64,000 nt of DNA, from assembly GCA_031216915.1 (NCBI GenBank), contig CM062292.1:73700956-73764955 (forward strand), in the 5' to 3' direction. Below, in pieces: positions 23,021 through 33,683 of this stretch. This DNA comes from Pictodentalium vernedei. Lineage: Eukaryota; Mollusca; Scaphopoda; Dentaliida; Dentaliidae. Numbering within the stretch: position 1 is the stretch's first letter; each line of letters opens with the position of its first letter. The notes beneath the pieces were generated by a model, which was not told where the DNA came from, did not search any database, and worked only from the letters and a program-made list of their open reading frames with translations. A program made the translations under genes and the position numbers.

Positions 23021-23140
23021 AAGAGCGTTGTTTCTCCGGGATCAGCGTCATTCAGGTTTGCCTGAATGACGCTGATCCCGGAGAAACAACGCTCTTTTCA
23101 AGTTCCAAGAAATTGATGCGTCCGTATAGAGAATCTCGTT
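23021..23140. repeat. Perfect hairpin upstream of the transposase ORF plus inverted copy of its codons
   Basis: 'gagcgttgtttctccggg' through 'cattcagg' (23023-23058) is followed by its exact complement (23060-23097). The next 40 bases (23100-23140) are an inverted copy of ORF bases 22792-22834 (residues SSKKLMRPYRESRF). The arrangement is that of a template-switch event that copied back part of the ORF with a 187-bp skip. Confidence 0.85.
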
Positions 23141-23444
23141 TTATTCTACATCATCTCCCACGTCTGTTTCCAACACGTGCGTGGATCAGAGTTCACTTTC
23201 GCGCCCTTACAATCGGATGTATAGTCGGTAGACCGTCGAAAAGGAGGTTCCCTTCAGCCGCTGGCGGCCATTTTGGATTGTGCCGCTACTGGTCGCCACC
23301 GGTCGGTGTCAACTTGTAGCCGATCGTTTTTGAGAACCTCATAGCCTACACTAACAGTGTGCCAAATTTCAAGAAGGTATCACCAAGTGCACAATTCACC
23401 TGTATGTGACGAATTCCTCCCCCGCTATTATCGGTAATCTTCAA

Positions 23445-23545
23445 GACGTCCAGAATTCGATTCAATATTCGAATCGATTTCGAATAATAGACCGAATCGG
23501 TTCGATTCTAATCGAAAATGTGTGATTCGCAGGGCCCTGGGTCCC
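23445..23545. repeat. TTCGAATC-rich element remnant
   Basis: Dense ATTCGA/TCGAAT motifs end in 'gattcgcagggccctgg'. Similar 'attcgcag(g/a)(a/g)cccc' junctions occur at 26208 and 59360. It is probably the end of a degraded hAT-type element (CAGGG... start), but without a target duplication. Confidence 0.45.
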
Positions 23546-23668
23546 GGTTATTTTTCTATTGGGTGCGAGTGAGGCTTGAGCCCAATGTGGAATTAACTAG
23601 CACCGTATGTATCGTTGTTTATTAGATATAATTTCCTATCCCAGAATTGCCCATTATCAAGCTCTTTA

Positions 23669-24429
23669 CAGTGGCGTAGCGGAAAATCTTGTGCCCCCCC
23701 CCCCCGCGAGATAGAGACGGGGCCCTTTCATAATGGTGGTTGCCTTTAAAACGGGAGCGAATTTAGTGTTGTTACCGTGCACAGCATACAGGATTTCACG
23801 TAGTACATACGCCATAAATTAAATGAAGGTTTTGCCTATAGGATCGATTCTAAAAGTACGACTCTGTAGATTTTTTCATTACATGTTTTAAGTTTCACCC
23901 CCACCATCCAACGATACACACATGCACGCCCAACATGTGTGACTTGAGAGGCACCATGTATGTATATTGTTCATTTCTCACCCCTATCAGTTACAATGAT
24001 GTGGTGTTCACTTAACCCTTTACCTAACCTGAAAAGCAGACGACACTTGCAAAAATAATTTTTGAATAACTAATTTTTTTCATTTTTTGTCTCAGAAACA
24101 TAGGTTATGACCCCTCGTTGGAACGAGCTCGACGAGCTCGTTCCAACGAGGGGTCATAACCTATGTTTTTGAGACAAAAAATGAAAAAAATAATGAAAAT
24201 TAATTGGCGATTTTTGAGAATAGCGGTGGCCGATACGTTAGGTAAAGGGTTAAAAGAATAATACATAGACTACAAAGAGTACGTCGTGTGGAAGTGAGAA
24301 ATTGAAATTATGTGTATTTGGTACACAGTCTCTCTCTCTCTCTGTCCCTCTCTCTTCCAGCGTTGGGGCGTCCTTCAAGACGGGGGGCCCCCTTCTAGCC
24401 GCCTCCCGGGCCCATCCCCTACGCCACTG
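23669..24429. mobile_element. hAT-like MITE (CAGTGGCGTAG ends)
   Basis: The ends CAGTGGCGTAG (23669) and CTACGCCACTG (ending 24429) are inverted. The 8-bp flanks GCTCTTTA and GATCATTA are only partly alike, so the duplication is eroded. It contains a poly-C tract, a TCTC tract and the nested piggyBac-like MITE. It has the same terminal type as 3824, 43808 and 47100 but a different interior. Confidence 0.7.
24012..24253. mobile_element. piggyBac-like MITE, subfamily A, copy 2
   Basis: TTAA at 24012-24015 and 24250-24253. Ends and palindromic centre as in copy 1. The central palindrome is essentially perfect here (CCCCTCGTTGGAACGAGCTC and complement). Confidence 0.92.
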
Positions 24430-25823
24430 GATCATTAGATGTGGCTTTAAACGCGGGTGATATGACACCGATCTCGGTCGTTATGAACCAGGATAGAGTA
24501 ATTAGAGTATTGTCCCTCTTGATGCCTTACTATGCGCAACCCATTTGTTGACATGCCCGTGGCACACAAACCAAACAACAATTAAAATTACTGCCACATT
24601 TGGGTTTTGTTTCCTTATTTTTGGTTGGATGACAAAGTTTCATTGGGGAAAAGCATAAAGATACCTATAACTTTCAAAAAAAAAATTTTTTTTAATTGTA
24701 AACTGCAATAAATTAAAATATATTCTGCATCAGAAAATGATATAATTTTAAATCTATTTAAGCAAAAATGCCAGAATTTCTGAAGGATACCGTTTTGGGG
24801 AATTTTGTCTCGAGGGCTTTCCGTGATGGATTATGTCTTGAGGGATTTTATCTTCGGAGATTTTGTCCTCCGCTCCCAAAAACCTAGAAACGAAATATGC
24901 TGGTCCTCTTCCTAAACGGCCGACAGAAACATCCATTTTTCATGCAATTTTCCTGGTTGAAGCCTTGCATTTTAAAGTGAATTACTTCTCCGACGTACGT
25001 TTTTTTTTATTTTTACAATATCAGATAGAGACCACTGGTTTTGATGGAGTTGATGGAACTAGAAAATGTAACAAAGAGGAAAAGGCTAACAATTGTAACA
25101 AAATACTGATTCTATTTCAAACTGAAAGCTCTTCGGCAGTACCGGAGTATAGCCTAGAATAATTAAACTTGCCCCAGAACACCACCCGATAACAACACAC
25201 CCAAATTATGCTATACATAGGATAAAGCACGAGGTTTTGAATTTCGCTGGAGGAAGTTCCCTTGATTAAAATGGGTATGGGTATCACTAGTGGACTACCG
25301 CGCCTCACTACTCCTATTGAATCGAACACCCTCTATGGACACACTCTGTTGAAGGCGTTCAGGCCGATGGAATCTTGTGCCATCATGGAAATCCAAGACA
25401 ACGGCCTCCCAATAATATGGATCACGGAAACACCCACTGCACTAACAACACTACACGTACAGCACACGTGCCGTAACACCACCAATCACCAAAGCCCTGG
25501 CGAAGTTGCTGACAGCGTGTCACCTTGGGTGTGCCAAACTAAAAGTCCAAGGAAATGTAACTCAGAACACTGCTCAATTGATAAAATAATTTTATTATAA
25601 TTCTGTAACAAGTAAGTTATACAATAACAAAATTAAATTTTTACAACCCACAAATGAAACGAAAACGTAATTGGAATGTCACAAAAAATAAGCCGCTCTA
25701 AATTTATCTTCACTTACCTAGAATCAAGCTGTGAGACTACCAGTCTAATTCTATTCGGAATTCGATGCTGTTATGGTAGGACCGGGCGCATGAAATATTT
25801 CCTGACCTTATTATATGTTTACT
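24430..25823. other. Unassigned noncoding sequence
   Basis: ORFs up to 112 codons show no motif and no splice-supported continuation. No repeats shared with the rest of the window were noticed. It may hold host intergenic sequence. Confidence 0.4.
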
Positions 25824-26036
25824 TTAACTCTTTACCTAAGGTAACTGTCAAAACTGGCCAGCGCTATTCTCAAAAATCGCCAATTAATTTTCATTATTTT
25901 TTTCATTTTTTGTCTCAAAAACACATAGGTTATGAGGCCTCGTTGGAACGAGCTCGTCGAGCTCGTTCCAACGAGGGGTCATAACCTATGTTTTTGAGAC
26001 AAAAAATGAAAACAATTAGTTATTCAAGAATTATGT
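25824..26036. mobile_element. piggyBac-like MITE, subfamily A, copy 3, truncated
   Basis: TTAA at 25824-25827 is followed by CTCTTTACC and the standard interior in reverse order, with the full palindromic core (25895-26010). The far end is lost at about 26034, where the sequence switches to the centre of a family F repeat. Confidence 0.85.
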
Positions 26037-26215
26037 ATCCTGTACAGGAGACCTGATGATAGAAGACGAGTTCAAGAGGAGGCACTTTGTGGGATTTTGG
26101 AGGATTTTGAGAACATCTCGACGATTCGAAAATTTTCTAATCGGCGCGATTGAATCGAATCGAATCATGACGACTATTTCGAATAGAATAAAATTTCGAA
26201 GATTCGCAGGACCCC
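26037..26215. repeat. Family F foldback, half copy
   Basis: It starts exactly at the palindromic centre of the family (TCCTGTACAGGAGACCTGATG) and runs outward through 'gagttcaag', 'gaggcact', 'ggattttg' to TTCGAATC-rich sequence. This matches the right halves of 32028-32430 and 35065-35462. Confidence 0.7.
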
Positions 26216-26503
26216 ATGTTATAGGCCGTTTGTTTGCCCACTATTCGTGGAGTTTGCACGCAGGCGACCGTTGATACTATGAGGTGTCCCTAAACTCACA
26301 AAGATACACAGATTTGTGCTCCAGTAACAGAAATTCCAATCATTACATATTTGAATCACCTCGAAAAGATAGAGCTGTAAAAAAAATAGTGGAACTACGC
26401 GATGTAATAGTAAAACGACAGCTGTGATGAGTTTTCATTTCAAATGATAAATGCCATAAAAAATTAGATCAAATCAAGTCTGGTTCGAAACATTTCTTAA
26501 GCT
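26216..26503. other. Unassigned noncoding sequence
   Basis: No gene or shared repeat was seen; a short stretch near 26395-26425 ('gtaaaacgacagct') also occurs in R1 at 13930, hinting at an R1 remnant. Confidence 0.35.
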
Positions 26504-26870
26504 GATTCATTTATTTATTTGGGTTTTAACGACACTTTCCGCAGCCAGGGTCACCTCGTGTCGGACAGTTTTACGGATGGAGGAAGCCGGAGTACCAGAA
26601 AAGAACCACCGAGCGACGGCGAGCAAATGACAGACTCCCCAACGTAGGCTACTAACTCCACGCAAGCAGGGTTAGCATTGGTTGTAAACAAGTGCGCCGT
26701 CGACGTGCAGTATGCCTTAATACACACCGCCACCGCTCCCCCACGCAGGCAGTCGGGATGAAGTACCTTTCCCAAAGGACACAACGCAGTTATCTCTGGC
26801 GGGGATCGAACCGTGGACCTTTCGATTTCAAGTTCAATACCGTAACCAGACAGCCACCGCGCTCCCGATT
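26504..26870 (-). mobile_element. tRNA-derived SINE, family D, copy 1
   Basis: The tail is TATTTATTTGGG with 'gttttaacgaca'. The body is 'ggtcacctcgtgtcgg', 'gaggaagccggagtacc', 'gcagggttagcattggttg' and 'gtcgacgtgcagtatgcc'. The head region is 'ggatcgaaccgtgg...agccaccgcgctccc', i.e. GGTTCGATCC on the minus strand. The 3' end differs from family A. Confidence 0.85.
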
Positions 26871-27031
26871 CAACGAAAATGAATGTTTATCGATTTTTTT
26901 CACACTCAATCAGATGGAATATTTCAGTTGCTCGGAAAAGCGAACCATATGTCTCGACTTAGACTGATTGCTTAACAGCTTGACCTAGAATTTGAGAGAG
27001 TTGAAAATAAACTTTAATCAAACTTATAGTC

Positions 27032-27283
27032 TTAACCCTTTACCTAACACGAAATGCAGACGACACCTGCAAACAAAAATCTTGAATAACGAATCTTTTC
27101 CATTTTTTTGCGTCAAAAACTTAGCTTATGACCCCTCATTGGAACGAGCTCGTCGAGTTCGTTCCAATGAGGGGTCATAAGCTAAGTTTTTGAGGCAAAA
27201 ATGAAAAAAATATTGAAAATCGATTGGTGATTTTTGTGAATAGCGCTAACCGTTTCTTGTCGTTACGTTGGGTAAAGGGTTAA
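27032..27283. mobile_element. piggyBac-like MITE, subfamily A, copy 4
   Basis: TTAA at 27032-27035 and 27280-27283. Core palindrome with apex GAGCTCGTCGAGTTCG. Arms diverged ('acttagcttatgacc'). Confidence 0.92.
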
Positions 27284-27960
27284 CCACAACACTGCAAACT
27301 TGCACACATTACAACTCGCAGCGGTTAGAATTGTACAGTTATAAATTACTCTGATAGAAAAATACATCTCATTATATGAAACATTTGTATTAATGAATGC
27401 GCATGTATGTGTGGGAGGGGAATCAGAATCGATTATCGCAAGGAAAACAGCGATAATCGCCTTCGATTCTCGCAAATTGTTCATTTGACTCTTGGCATAG
27501 ATTCTGAAAGTGTCCTGAAAAGACATGGCGAATTCTTATTTTTCTCCCTCATAATAAGGTAACACCACCTTGATTTAGCAGTGGTGTACAATGAAGTCTT
27601 CAACACCACCTTCATTTAACAGTGGTATATAGTCAAGTCTTTGTAATTTCTAGCCAAGATTTCATAAGAAAACACTGTCTATTACACTACTGCAACTTTC
27701 CCCATCACGACCATCGAAAATCTGCATGCTGTAACGTGCTCTACCTGTAAAACAAGAAAACTCACCAAACTTGAAACAAGGCCATTAATTATTAAACTCT
27801 AGAAAATATATAAGGTTCATTGTTTACTCTTGAATATTAAATGGTTGTAGTGACAAGGGTATACCTGTACTCACAAATTCTAAATTATTATAAAATAAAA
27901 AATTAATTCTCGCAGTAACCGCGAGAATCCAATCTGATTCATGCGAATCAGACAAATCTT
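27284..27960. other. Unassigned, with a short duplicated segment
   Basis: 'aacaccacctt(g/c)attta(g/a)cagtggt' occurs twice about 48 bases apart (27551 and 27601); each copy is itself a small inverted repeat. Nothing else recognised. Confidence 0.45.
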
Positions 27961-27969
27961 AAGGCCTAG

Positions 27970-27994
27970 GTGTGTGCCTGTGTGTGTGTGAGGG

Positions 27995-28066
<72 letters not shown>

Positions 28067-28085
28067 TTTGTGTGTGTGTGTAGGG
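27970..28085. repeat. (TG)n microsatellite
   Basis: Over 100 bases of TG repeats with a few interruptions (TTTGTG, TATG), followed by a G-rich run. The cysteine/valine-repeat ORF through it is an artefact. Confidence 0.97.
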
Positions 28086-28395
28086 CGGGGAGTGGGGGGT
28101 CACCTTCAGTCGTTAACCCTTTCGTGCTTTATTCACACTAAAAAGAGTCATCCGACATCGTGTACGGCCACGGTTGTTGTAATGTCATTATCATGCGCCA
28201 GAGGCTGCAAAAAAACCCCATTTTTTCCGCCCCTAGATGTCATTGACCCCGATTGATGGCTCTTTGAAGAGGAATCGCTAAAGGGGATTGGGGTGGGGTG
28301 ACACTCCTCCATACTTTTTCCAGCCAGGACATTTTTGTTAGGATTGGAATCTAAGATATTGATGTCTTGCTGGTAATCATGTAATTTCTCAAAAG
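28086..28395. other. Unassigned noncoding sequence
   Basis: Nothing recognised between the microsatellite and the SINE. Confidence 0.4.
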
Positions 28396-28407
28396 ACTAG
28401 ATTTGAT

Positions 28408-28762
28408 TTATTTATTTATTGGTGTTTAAGGTCACATATTTCTGCACAATGGCTAATCATGACCACGACAGTTTTACGGGTGGAGGAAGCCGGAGTACCC
28501 GGAGAGAACCATCGAACAACGGCGAGCAACTGTCAGCTCCCCAACACACTAACTCCACACAAACAAGGTGAGCATTGGTTGAAGACAGGTGCACCATCGA
28601 CGTGCAGTACGCCTTAGTACACAGCGTCACCGTGCCCCCACGTGGACAATGGGGGTGAAGTGCCTTGCCCAAGGACACAACGCGATTACCGCAGGTGGGA
28701 TTCGAACCGAGGACCTCTCGGCTTGCAGCCTGAACCTCTAACAACTGAGCCACCGCGCCCCC
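28408..28762 (-). mobile_element. tRNA-derived SINE (family A), copy 2
   Basis: The flanking 12-bp exact duplication ACTAGATTTGAT (28396-28407 and 28763-28774) fixes both ends. Full-length head with GGTTCGAATCCC B box. Confidence 0.95.
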
Positions 28763-28826
28763 ACTAGATTTGATACCTAGACATGGATCAATCGTTACTT
28801 ATTCCCAGTTCCTTATCGTCCCCTGA

Positions 28827-28886
28827 GTTCCAAGTGTTCTATGTGCCAACTGGCACATAGAACACATTGGAACTCAGGGGACGTTA
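28827..28886. repeat. Short palindrome, CGTC(G/C)CCTGAGT family, copy 2
   Basis: 'cgtcccctgagttccaa' and its complement, apex CCAACTGG, stem about 29 bp with one bulge. Closest relative is 56484-56552. Confidence 0.8.
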
Positions 28887-28987
28887 TATCGACACTCACT
28901 ATCAACCGATAAAATCGAATAAGAAACTGGGAATATGTAACGGCTTTCATGTCTGTCACATACCATACAGCCAGTCATACAAATGGT

Positions 28988-29055
28988 CGCCTGAGTGCTA
29001 GAATGCCCTATGTCCTCTATGGGACATAGGACATTCTAGCACCCAGGCGACGAAA
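28988..29055. repeat. Short palindrome, CGTC(G/C)CCTGAGT family, copy 3
   Basis: 'gtcgcctgagtgctagaatg' and its complement around a CCTCTATGGGACA apex. Closest relative is 10828-10907. It lies 100 bp from copy 2. Confidence 0.8.
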
Positions 29056-29164
29056 TGGAGGTTTGGGGGTAGCTCGACCAATTTGGAGTACTGATATAGT
29101 AGGTATTATTTAAACTGGAGGTTTCACCATGACAACTTGTATATTTTATTTATTCACTAAAAAA

Positions 29165-29395
29165 GTTCCAATAATTTTTGAGTTTGATAACTATAATCCT
29201 AACATACCAATATTTTAATTACATCATCAAGGTATTTTTCCAATAATATTTGAATTTGATAACTACAATCCTTACAGATCAATATTTCAATTACGTCATC
29301 AAGGCATTGTCTTCGACAAAGGCATACTTTCACCGTATAGGTGGAATATTAGTCAGTCGGGATTAGAACCATCACAGTTGGAACAAATCAGGTTT
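29165..29395. repeat. Tandem 71-bp duplication in a dispersed repeat
   Basis: 'ttccaataat...gtttgataactataatcc...cgtcatcaagg' occurs twice (29165 and 29237), then continues 'aaccatcacagttggaaca', the same trailer as near 16850 and 57650. Confidence 0.65.
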
Positions 29396-29553
29396 ACCTC
29401 CCTCGCCCCCCCCCCCTCCAAATCGGTCATCATCGCGACCCCCCTGGCGCCTTGACGCACTCTCAGACGATATGCTCTAACAACCCTGACTTACATCGAG
29501 AGGAAAATTGTTATTTGCCCTGAAATTATTAGACGAGCGTGGAAGAGCCAATT

Positions 29554-29613
29554 TATTTATTTATTGGGGTTTTTAACGATACTTTCGAGAGCCAGGGCCA
29601 CGTCGTGTCGGAA
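29554..29613 (-). mobile_element. Severely 5'-truncated SINE with target duplication
   Basis: Only the last 60 bases of a family D SINE are present (tail plus 'acgatactttcgagagccaggg'). The duplication GGAAGAGCCAATT (29541-29553 and 29614-29626) proves a real insertion and not a remnant. Confidence 0.9.
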
Positions 29614-30171
29614 GGAAGAGCCAATTAAGCAAGTAATTGTTGAGAAAACGCCCAGGACATAAGTAGAAAATAAAAGTCAAGTTTCCTTTTTGTTACTTTT
29701 AATAAACGAAAACAACAGACAGCTCTCGGAGCTCTCGGAGCTGTCTGTTGTTTTAGTTAATTAAAAGTAACAAAAGGAAACTTGGCTTTTATGACATGTT
29801 AATTAGAAGCAACCAGTTTCATAGATAATCCTACATCCATTAAGATCTATCACTCTCACACCGCAACACCAACCGCCCACTTTGTTTATCGAATTGAAAG
29901 TTTTTATTCTTCCCAGGAGAGAAAAAAAAACTCACCTCTTAGAGTTGCATATTAATGGAAAGGTCAGTGTCTGTATGTCACGATGCACATACTGAGTGTA
30001 TAATGATCAGGAAAAAAAGACACAGAACATCAAAAGATGGTGAAAACGCCCCTTTCTTATTTTTAAAAAGGTTTTCAACAGAAAGTAACAGTCAAACGCT
30101 CAAACTGACTGGGAAAACATTTAATCTTATAAGCAACATGTATTTTGTCTGTATTAACTCCGCAACTGTCG

Positions 30172-30231
30172 TGTATCCGACCCCTGATACAGATGTTTGT
30201 ATCAGGGGTCGGATACAAGCACGTTCCTTTC
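30172..30231. repeat. Palindrome in R1 copy 2
   Basis: 'gtatccgacccctgatacag' then ATGTTT then the complement. Perfect stem of about 21 bp. Absent from R1 copy 1. Confidence 0.85.
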
Positions 30232-30360
30232 GCGTGTGACTTCCATTTTTTGTTCTTTTTGTTCATCCGTACGCATACATAGTTCGTTATATATTCGTCT
30301 ACATTCTTGACTTATCCCCAATATATTGTAAGATAAAATGACTATTAGCATTTTGTGAAT

Positions 30361-30478
30361 GTACAAAATATGTATCCGAGTCTCGCTCCGGGTTCTAAGG
30401 GTAGATCACGACTCGTCTTCGACTCGTCGTGATCTGCCCTTAGAACACGGAGCTCGACTCGGATACATATTTTGTACA
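30361..30478. repeat. Long palindrome in R1 copy 2
   Basis: 'gtacaaaatatgtatccgag' pairs with its complement at 30459-30478. The inner arms 'gatcacgactcgtc' / 'gacgagtcgtgatc' meet at TTC. About 55-bp arms with few mismatches. Absent from R1 copy 1. Confidence 0.85.
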
Positions 30479-30640
30479 CCCACATAATGGTAATAATCTC
30501 TACGTAAAAGGTCAGGTTCTGTATTTTTTCTACTCCACAGGAGAATGCTTGATGTTTCTGAAACGATGCGCACATCGATCATACAAATTCTCTAACATTT
30601 CGAAATTTCAATCTTCATATAAAATTTCCACACACTTAGT

Positions 30641-31350
30641 GTTATTTATTTATTTATATTTTTATTTATTGGATTTTAACGGGAGGGCGGTGGCTCAGTA
30701 GGTAGATGTGCAGGCTGCAAGCCGATAGGCCCTCGGTTCGAATCCCACATGCGGCAACCGCGTTGTGTCCTTGGGCAAGACACTTCATCTCCATTGCCGC
30801 GTGGGGGCATAGTGGCGTTGTGTACTAAGGCGTACTGCACGTCGATGGTGCACTTGTCTTCAACCAATGCTAACCCTGCTTGTGTGGGCAGCTGACAGTT
30901 GCTCGCCGTTGCTCGGTGGTTCTCTCCGGGTACTCCGGCTTCCTCCACCCGTAAAACTGTCACGGTCATGATTAGCCATTGTGCATAAATATGTGACCTT
31001 AAACACCAATAAATAATAATAATATTGGGTTTTAACGACACATTCGGCAGCCAGGATCACCTCGGTTCGGACAGTTTTACGGGTAGAGGAAGCCGAAATT
31101 TTCCGAGAAAACAACCGAGCAACGGAGAGCAACTGTCAGACTCCTGAACGTACTAACTCAACACAAGAAGGGTTAGCATGGGTTGAAGACAAGTGCACCA
31201 TCGGTGTGAAGTACGCATAAGTACACAGCACCATGAGCAATTGGAATGAAGTACCTTGCCCCAGGCCACAACGCAATTACCCTTGGTGGGAATGGAACCG
31301 TGGACTTTTCGGTTTGAAACCCAATAACGGAACTACTGACCCACTGGGCA
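30641..31350 (-). mobile_element. Family D SINE interrupted by a family A SINE
   Basis: The tail (30641-30680) and body (31037-31350; 'agccaggatcacctcgg', 'gttagcatgggttgaagac') belong to one minus-strand SINE. The split falls at ATTGGATTTTAAC, duplicated as ATTGGGTTTTAAC at 31024-31036. Confidence 0.85.
30681..31023 (+). mobile_element. tRNA-derived SINE (family A), copy 3, plus strand
   Basis: 'ggcggtggctcagtaggtag' (A box) at 30687, GGTTCGAATCCC (B box) near 30735, body, and tail 'ccttaaacaccaataaataa'. Flanked by the 13-bp duplication of the host SINE. It is the only family A copy on the plus strand. Confidence 0.93.
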
Positions 31351-31454
31351 CCCACCCAAAGTGTTAAATCTATGGATAGCTTTGGGGAATTAAGGGGAGC
31401 TAACTTTCCCGTAAATCTCTTCAAATAATAAAAATTGTCAGCGACGACATACAC

Positions 31455-32027
31455 TCACATCCACAAACACACGCAAACAGCGCAATACTGCAGCATACTT
31501 TACAACACTATCAAAACATAAACTGTTTTTGAAACATGTGACTCAAATGAGATAAAATAAATATAATCAGGTGTAAACATTTTAACAGTGTTGGCGAAGG
31601 TTGTCTGGGGGCTCAGAACCTGCTGATGTGTGAGATCCTCGGACCCATTTTTCGTATTAGTGGTCAGGCCTGTAGAGGCGAGGGTTCTGTGCCTTTTTGT
31701 TCTGAAATTTTAAAAGGTCCACCCGATGAGAACAGTTTTTTTTTTTAATTTGGAGCAAAAAGTAGAATTCTCGACTCTAAAGGCCTTAAGAATTGCATGT
31801 AAACGTAGGTCGAATCAGTGTTTCTTTCCTGCGTTCATACTAATTTATCACAATTTTAAGGCAAAAAAAATGGTTTGTGGACATGAGGCCACAATACTTT
31901 ATTCATGTTAATGCATAATTACTTAATACCGCGAAGTTTACTCATGATGGGTAAATCCTGCACAGAAGTTCAAAACGTTTTGTTTACGACCCACTACTGT
32001 ATCTTAATAAACATCGCTTCTGGAGCT
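31455..32027. other. Unassigned noncoding sequence
   Basis: AT-rich, with no ORF of note and no shared repeat noticed. Confidence 0.4.
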
Positions 32028-32430
32028 CCGCGAATCTCAAATTGCGGGTAGAATCGATCCCGAATCGAATCATGCTGAAGTTTTGGAATCATCATCACCA
32101 TCGCTCTTCGAGTTCAAGGCATTGCACTTTTTTTGCAATCGTAAATATTGCCAGGTGTACTCAAGTATTGGATTCAACTGTAACTTGTCTGTGTTGACTT
32201 GTTAATAAAGGAAAACCCGAAATAGTCCAGGAACGGAACAAATTATTTTTGGAAGCGGAACATTCCTTGAAATCTTTCTCTATCATCAGGTCTCATGAGA
32301 CCTGATGATAGAAAAAGAGTTGAAGGAGGTTCCGGTTTCAAAACTATTCCCGGAAGAGTTCAGGGAGGAGGCACTTGTCGGATTGTGAGAACATCGTCGC
32401 TATGATTCGAAAATTTCCGAATCAGCGCAA
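32028..32430. mobile_element. Family F foldback element, copy 1
   Basis: It runs from 'gctccgcgaatctcaaatt' to 'gattcgaaaatttccgaatc' with a central palindrome TCATCAGGTCTCATGAGACC at 32286. The whole layout matches 35065-35462. The TTCGAATC-rich ends resemble hAT-type CAGGG termini, but no target duplication was found. Confidence 0.65.
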
Positions 32431-32486
32431 CTTAACCCTTTTTTATCAGGGTTTAAGTAGTAAGTAGTAAATGTATTCACAAATCG

Positions 32487-33470
32487 AGGGCTTAACCCAT
32501 TTTTGACTGGTTAAGGAGATATACCCCTTAAAAGCTTAAAATTCCATTTTTCTGTGGATTTCTCAAAAAAAATTTCAAGAACAATTGACCATTCGCAGGT
32601 CTTCGAGTGACATTACAAGCATGAACAAAATGTTTCGGTAAACATTTGTTAACCCCCCAGAGGCTGTCAGGCATAGACATTTCGAGAAAATGGGCTGTGC
32701 TTGCGCAACCATAACACCAATGTGTACCTACGAGATAAACATAACCTCCTTCATTGGAAATGGAATTCGCAGTCGATCATTTTTGTAAGTAATGAAGGTA
32801 TTAACAAAACCAAGCATTAACCCTTTAGAGCTGGTTACAGAGAGATACCCATCAAAAGGTTAAAAATTTGTGTTATCAGAGGATTTCTTTTAAAAACACC
32901 CAGTAGATTTTCATGAAAAAATGGCCATTCTCAGATCTTAGTGTGACATTACAAGTTGCATGTACAAAATATTCCTGTAAGCATTTGTTAACCCTATGCA
33001 GGTTCTCAAACATCAAAATGTTGATAAAATGGGCTGTGTTTGCGTACCCACAGCACCCAAAGTTGGGAGGAGAGATCAAAATAAGTGGAAGTAGAATTCA
33101 CTGAGAATTATTTTTGGAAGTAATAAGAGTATTCCAAAAACAACACTTAACCCGTTTTGGGCTGGAAAAACAACGATACCCATCAAAAGCTTAAAATTCC
33201 TGTTCTCCCTGGATTTCTCTGAAAACATCTTGTAGATTTGAAAGAAAAAATGGCCATTCACAGTTCTTGGTGTGACATTACAAGTTGCATGAATAAATAT
33301 TCCTGTTGGCACTTGTTAACCCTCCACAAGCTGCCAGACATCAATATTTTGGATACATTTGAGATAAAATGGACCATTTTTAAATTGACACAGCACTCAG
33401 TGAGTATGTGTCAAACAAACATAACTCCTTTTGTCGGTCATTGACTCGTTGGACGACGATATTGACATTA
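32487..33470. repeat. Tandem repeat, about 328-bp period, three units
   Basis: Units begin near 32487, 32818 and 33148 with 'ttaaccc(a/t)ttt...ctggt(t)a' and share 'gatacccatcaaaag', 'ggatttct', 'gtgacattacaag', 'atttgttaaccc' and 'aaaatgggctgtg'. Units are diverged by insertions and substitutions. Noncoding. Confidence 0.85.
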
Positions 33471-33683
33471 ACCCACTCCACCGTTAATGATGGTTTTTAC
33501 CTAAACAATTTTTTTATCAAACTGTGTCATTTGAGATTACTATCTTCACCTTTCTCATACCATCAATGAAGGAACTTCAGTGAGACAGTTAAAAACAATT
33601 CATCAGACACTGTGGGGTCATGAAAAATCATGGAATCTCATCGGGAAAAGCCATGATTCTCCAGAATCATAAAGTCTAGTTTT

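Larger units (their letters stand above)
16885..23427 (-). mobile_element. Academ-like DNA transposon (6.5 kb)
   Basis: Inverted ends of about 160 bp, TAGCGGGGGAGGAATTCG at 16885 and its complement ending 23427, are diverged but clearly paired ('gtgcacttggtgatacctt', 'gatcggctacaagttg', 'tccaaaatggccgcc'). TTA flanks both ends (16882-16884, 23428-23430), a 3-bp duplication. One long ORF fills 71% of it. A 3-bp target plus an XPG/PIN-like nuclease fits what I know of the Academ superfamily (XPG-bearing branch). The assignment is from memory of that family, not from a search. Confidence 0.7.
29490..31450. repeat. Dispersed repeat R1, copy 2, with nested SINEs and hairpins
   Basis: It corresponds to 12925-14140 in the same orientation, with central palindrome 29690-29790. 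Relative to copy 1 it has gained a 60-bp SINE stub (29554-29613), palindromes at 30170 and 30365, and the SINE-in-SINE block 30641-31350. It lacks the 5S-SINE. Confidence 0.7.

Noticed and set aside
22912-23319. 135-codon plus-strand ORF overlapping the start of the Academ-like ORF
   Set aside because: It contains SSKKLMRPYRESRF only because those codons were copied back in inverse orientation; the rest is antisense sequence.
27972-28256. Cysteine/valine-repeat ORF
   Set aside because: Pure translation of the (TG)n microsatellite.
16560-30760. tRNA genes at the SINE heads
   Set aside because: A and B boxes are present but the acceptor stems do not pair well and the sequence continues into the SINE body, so these are SINE promoters.
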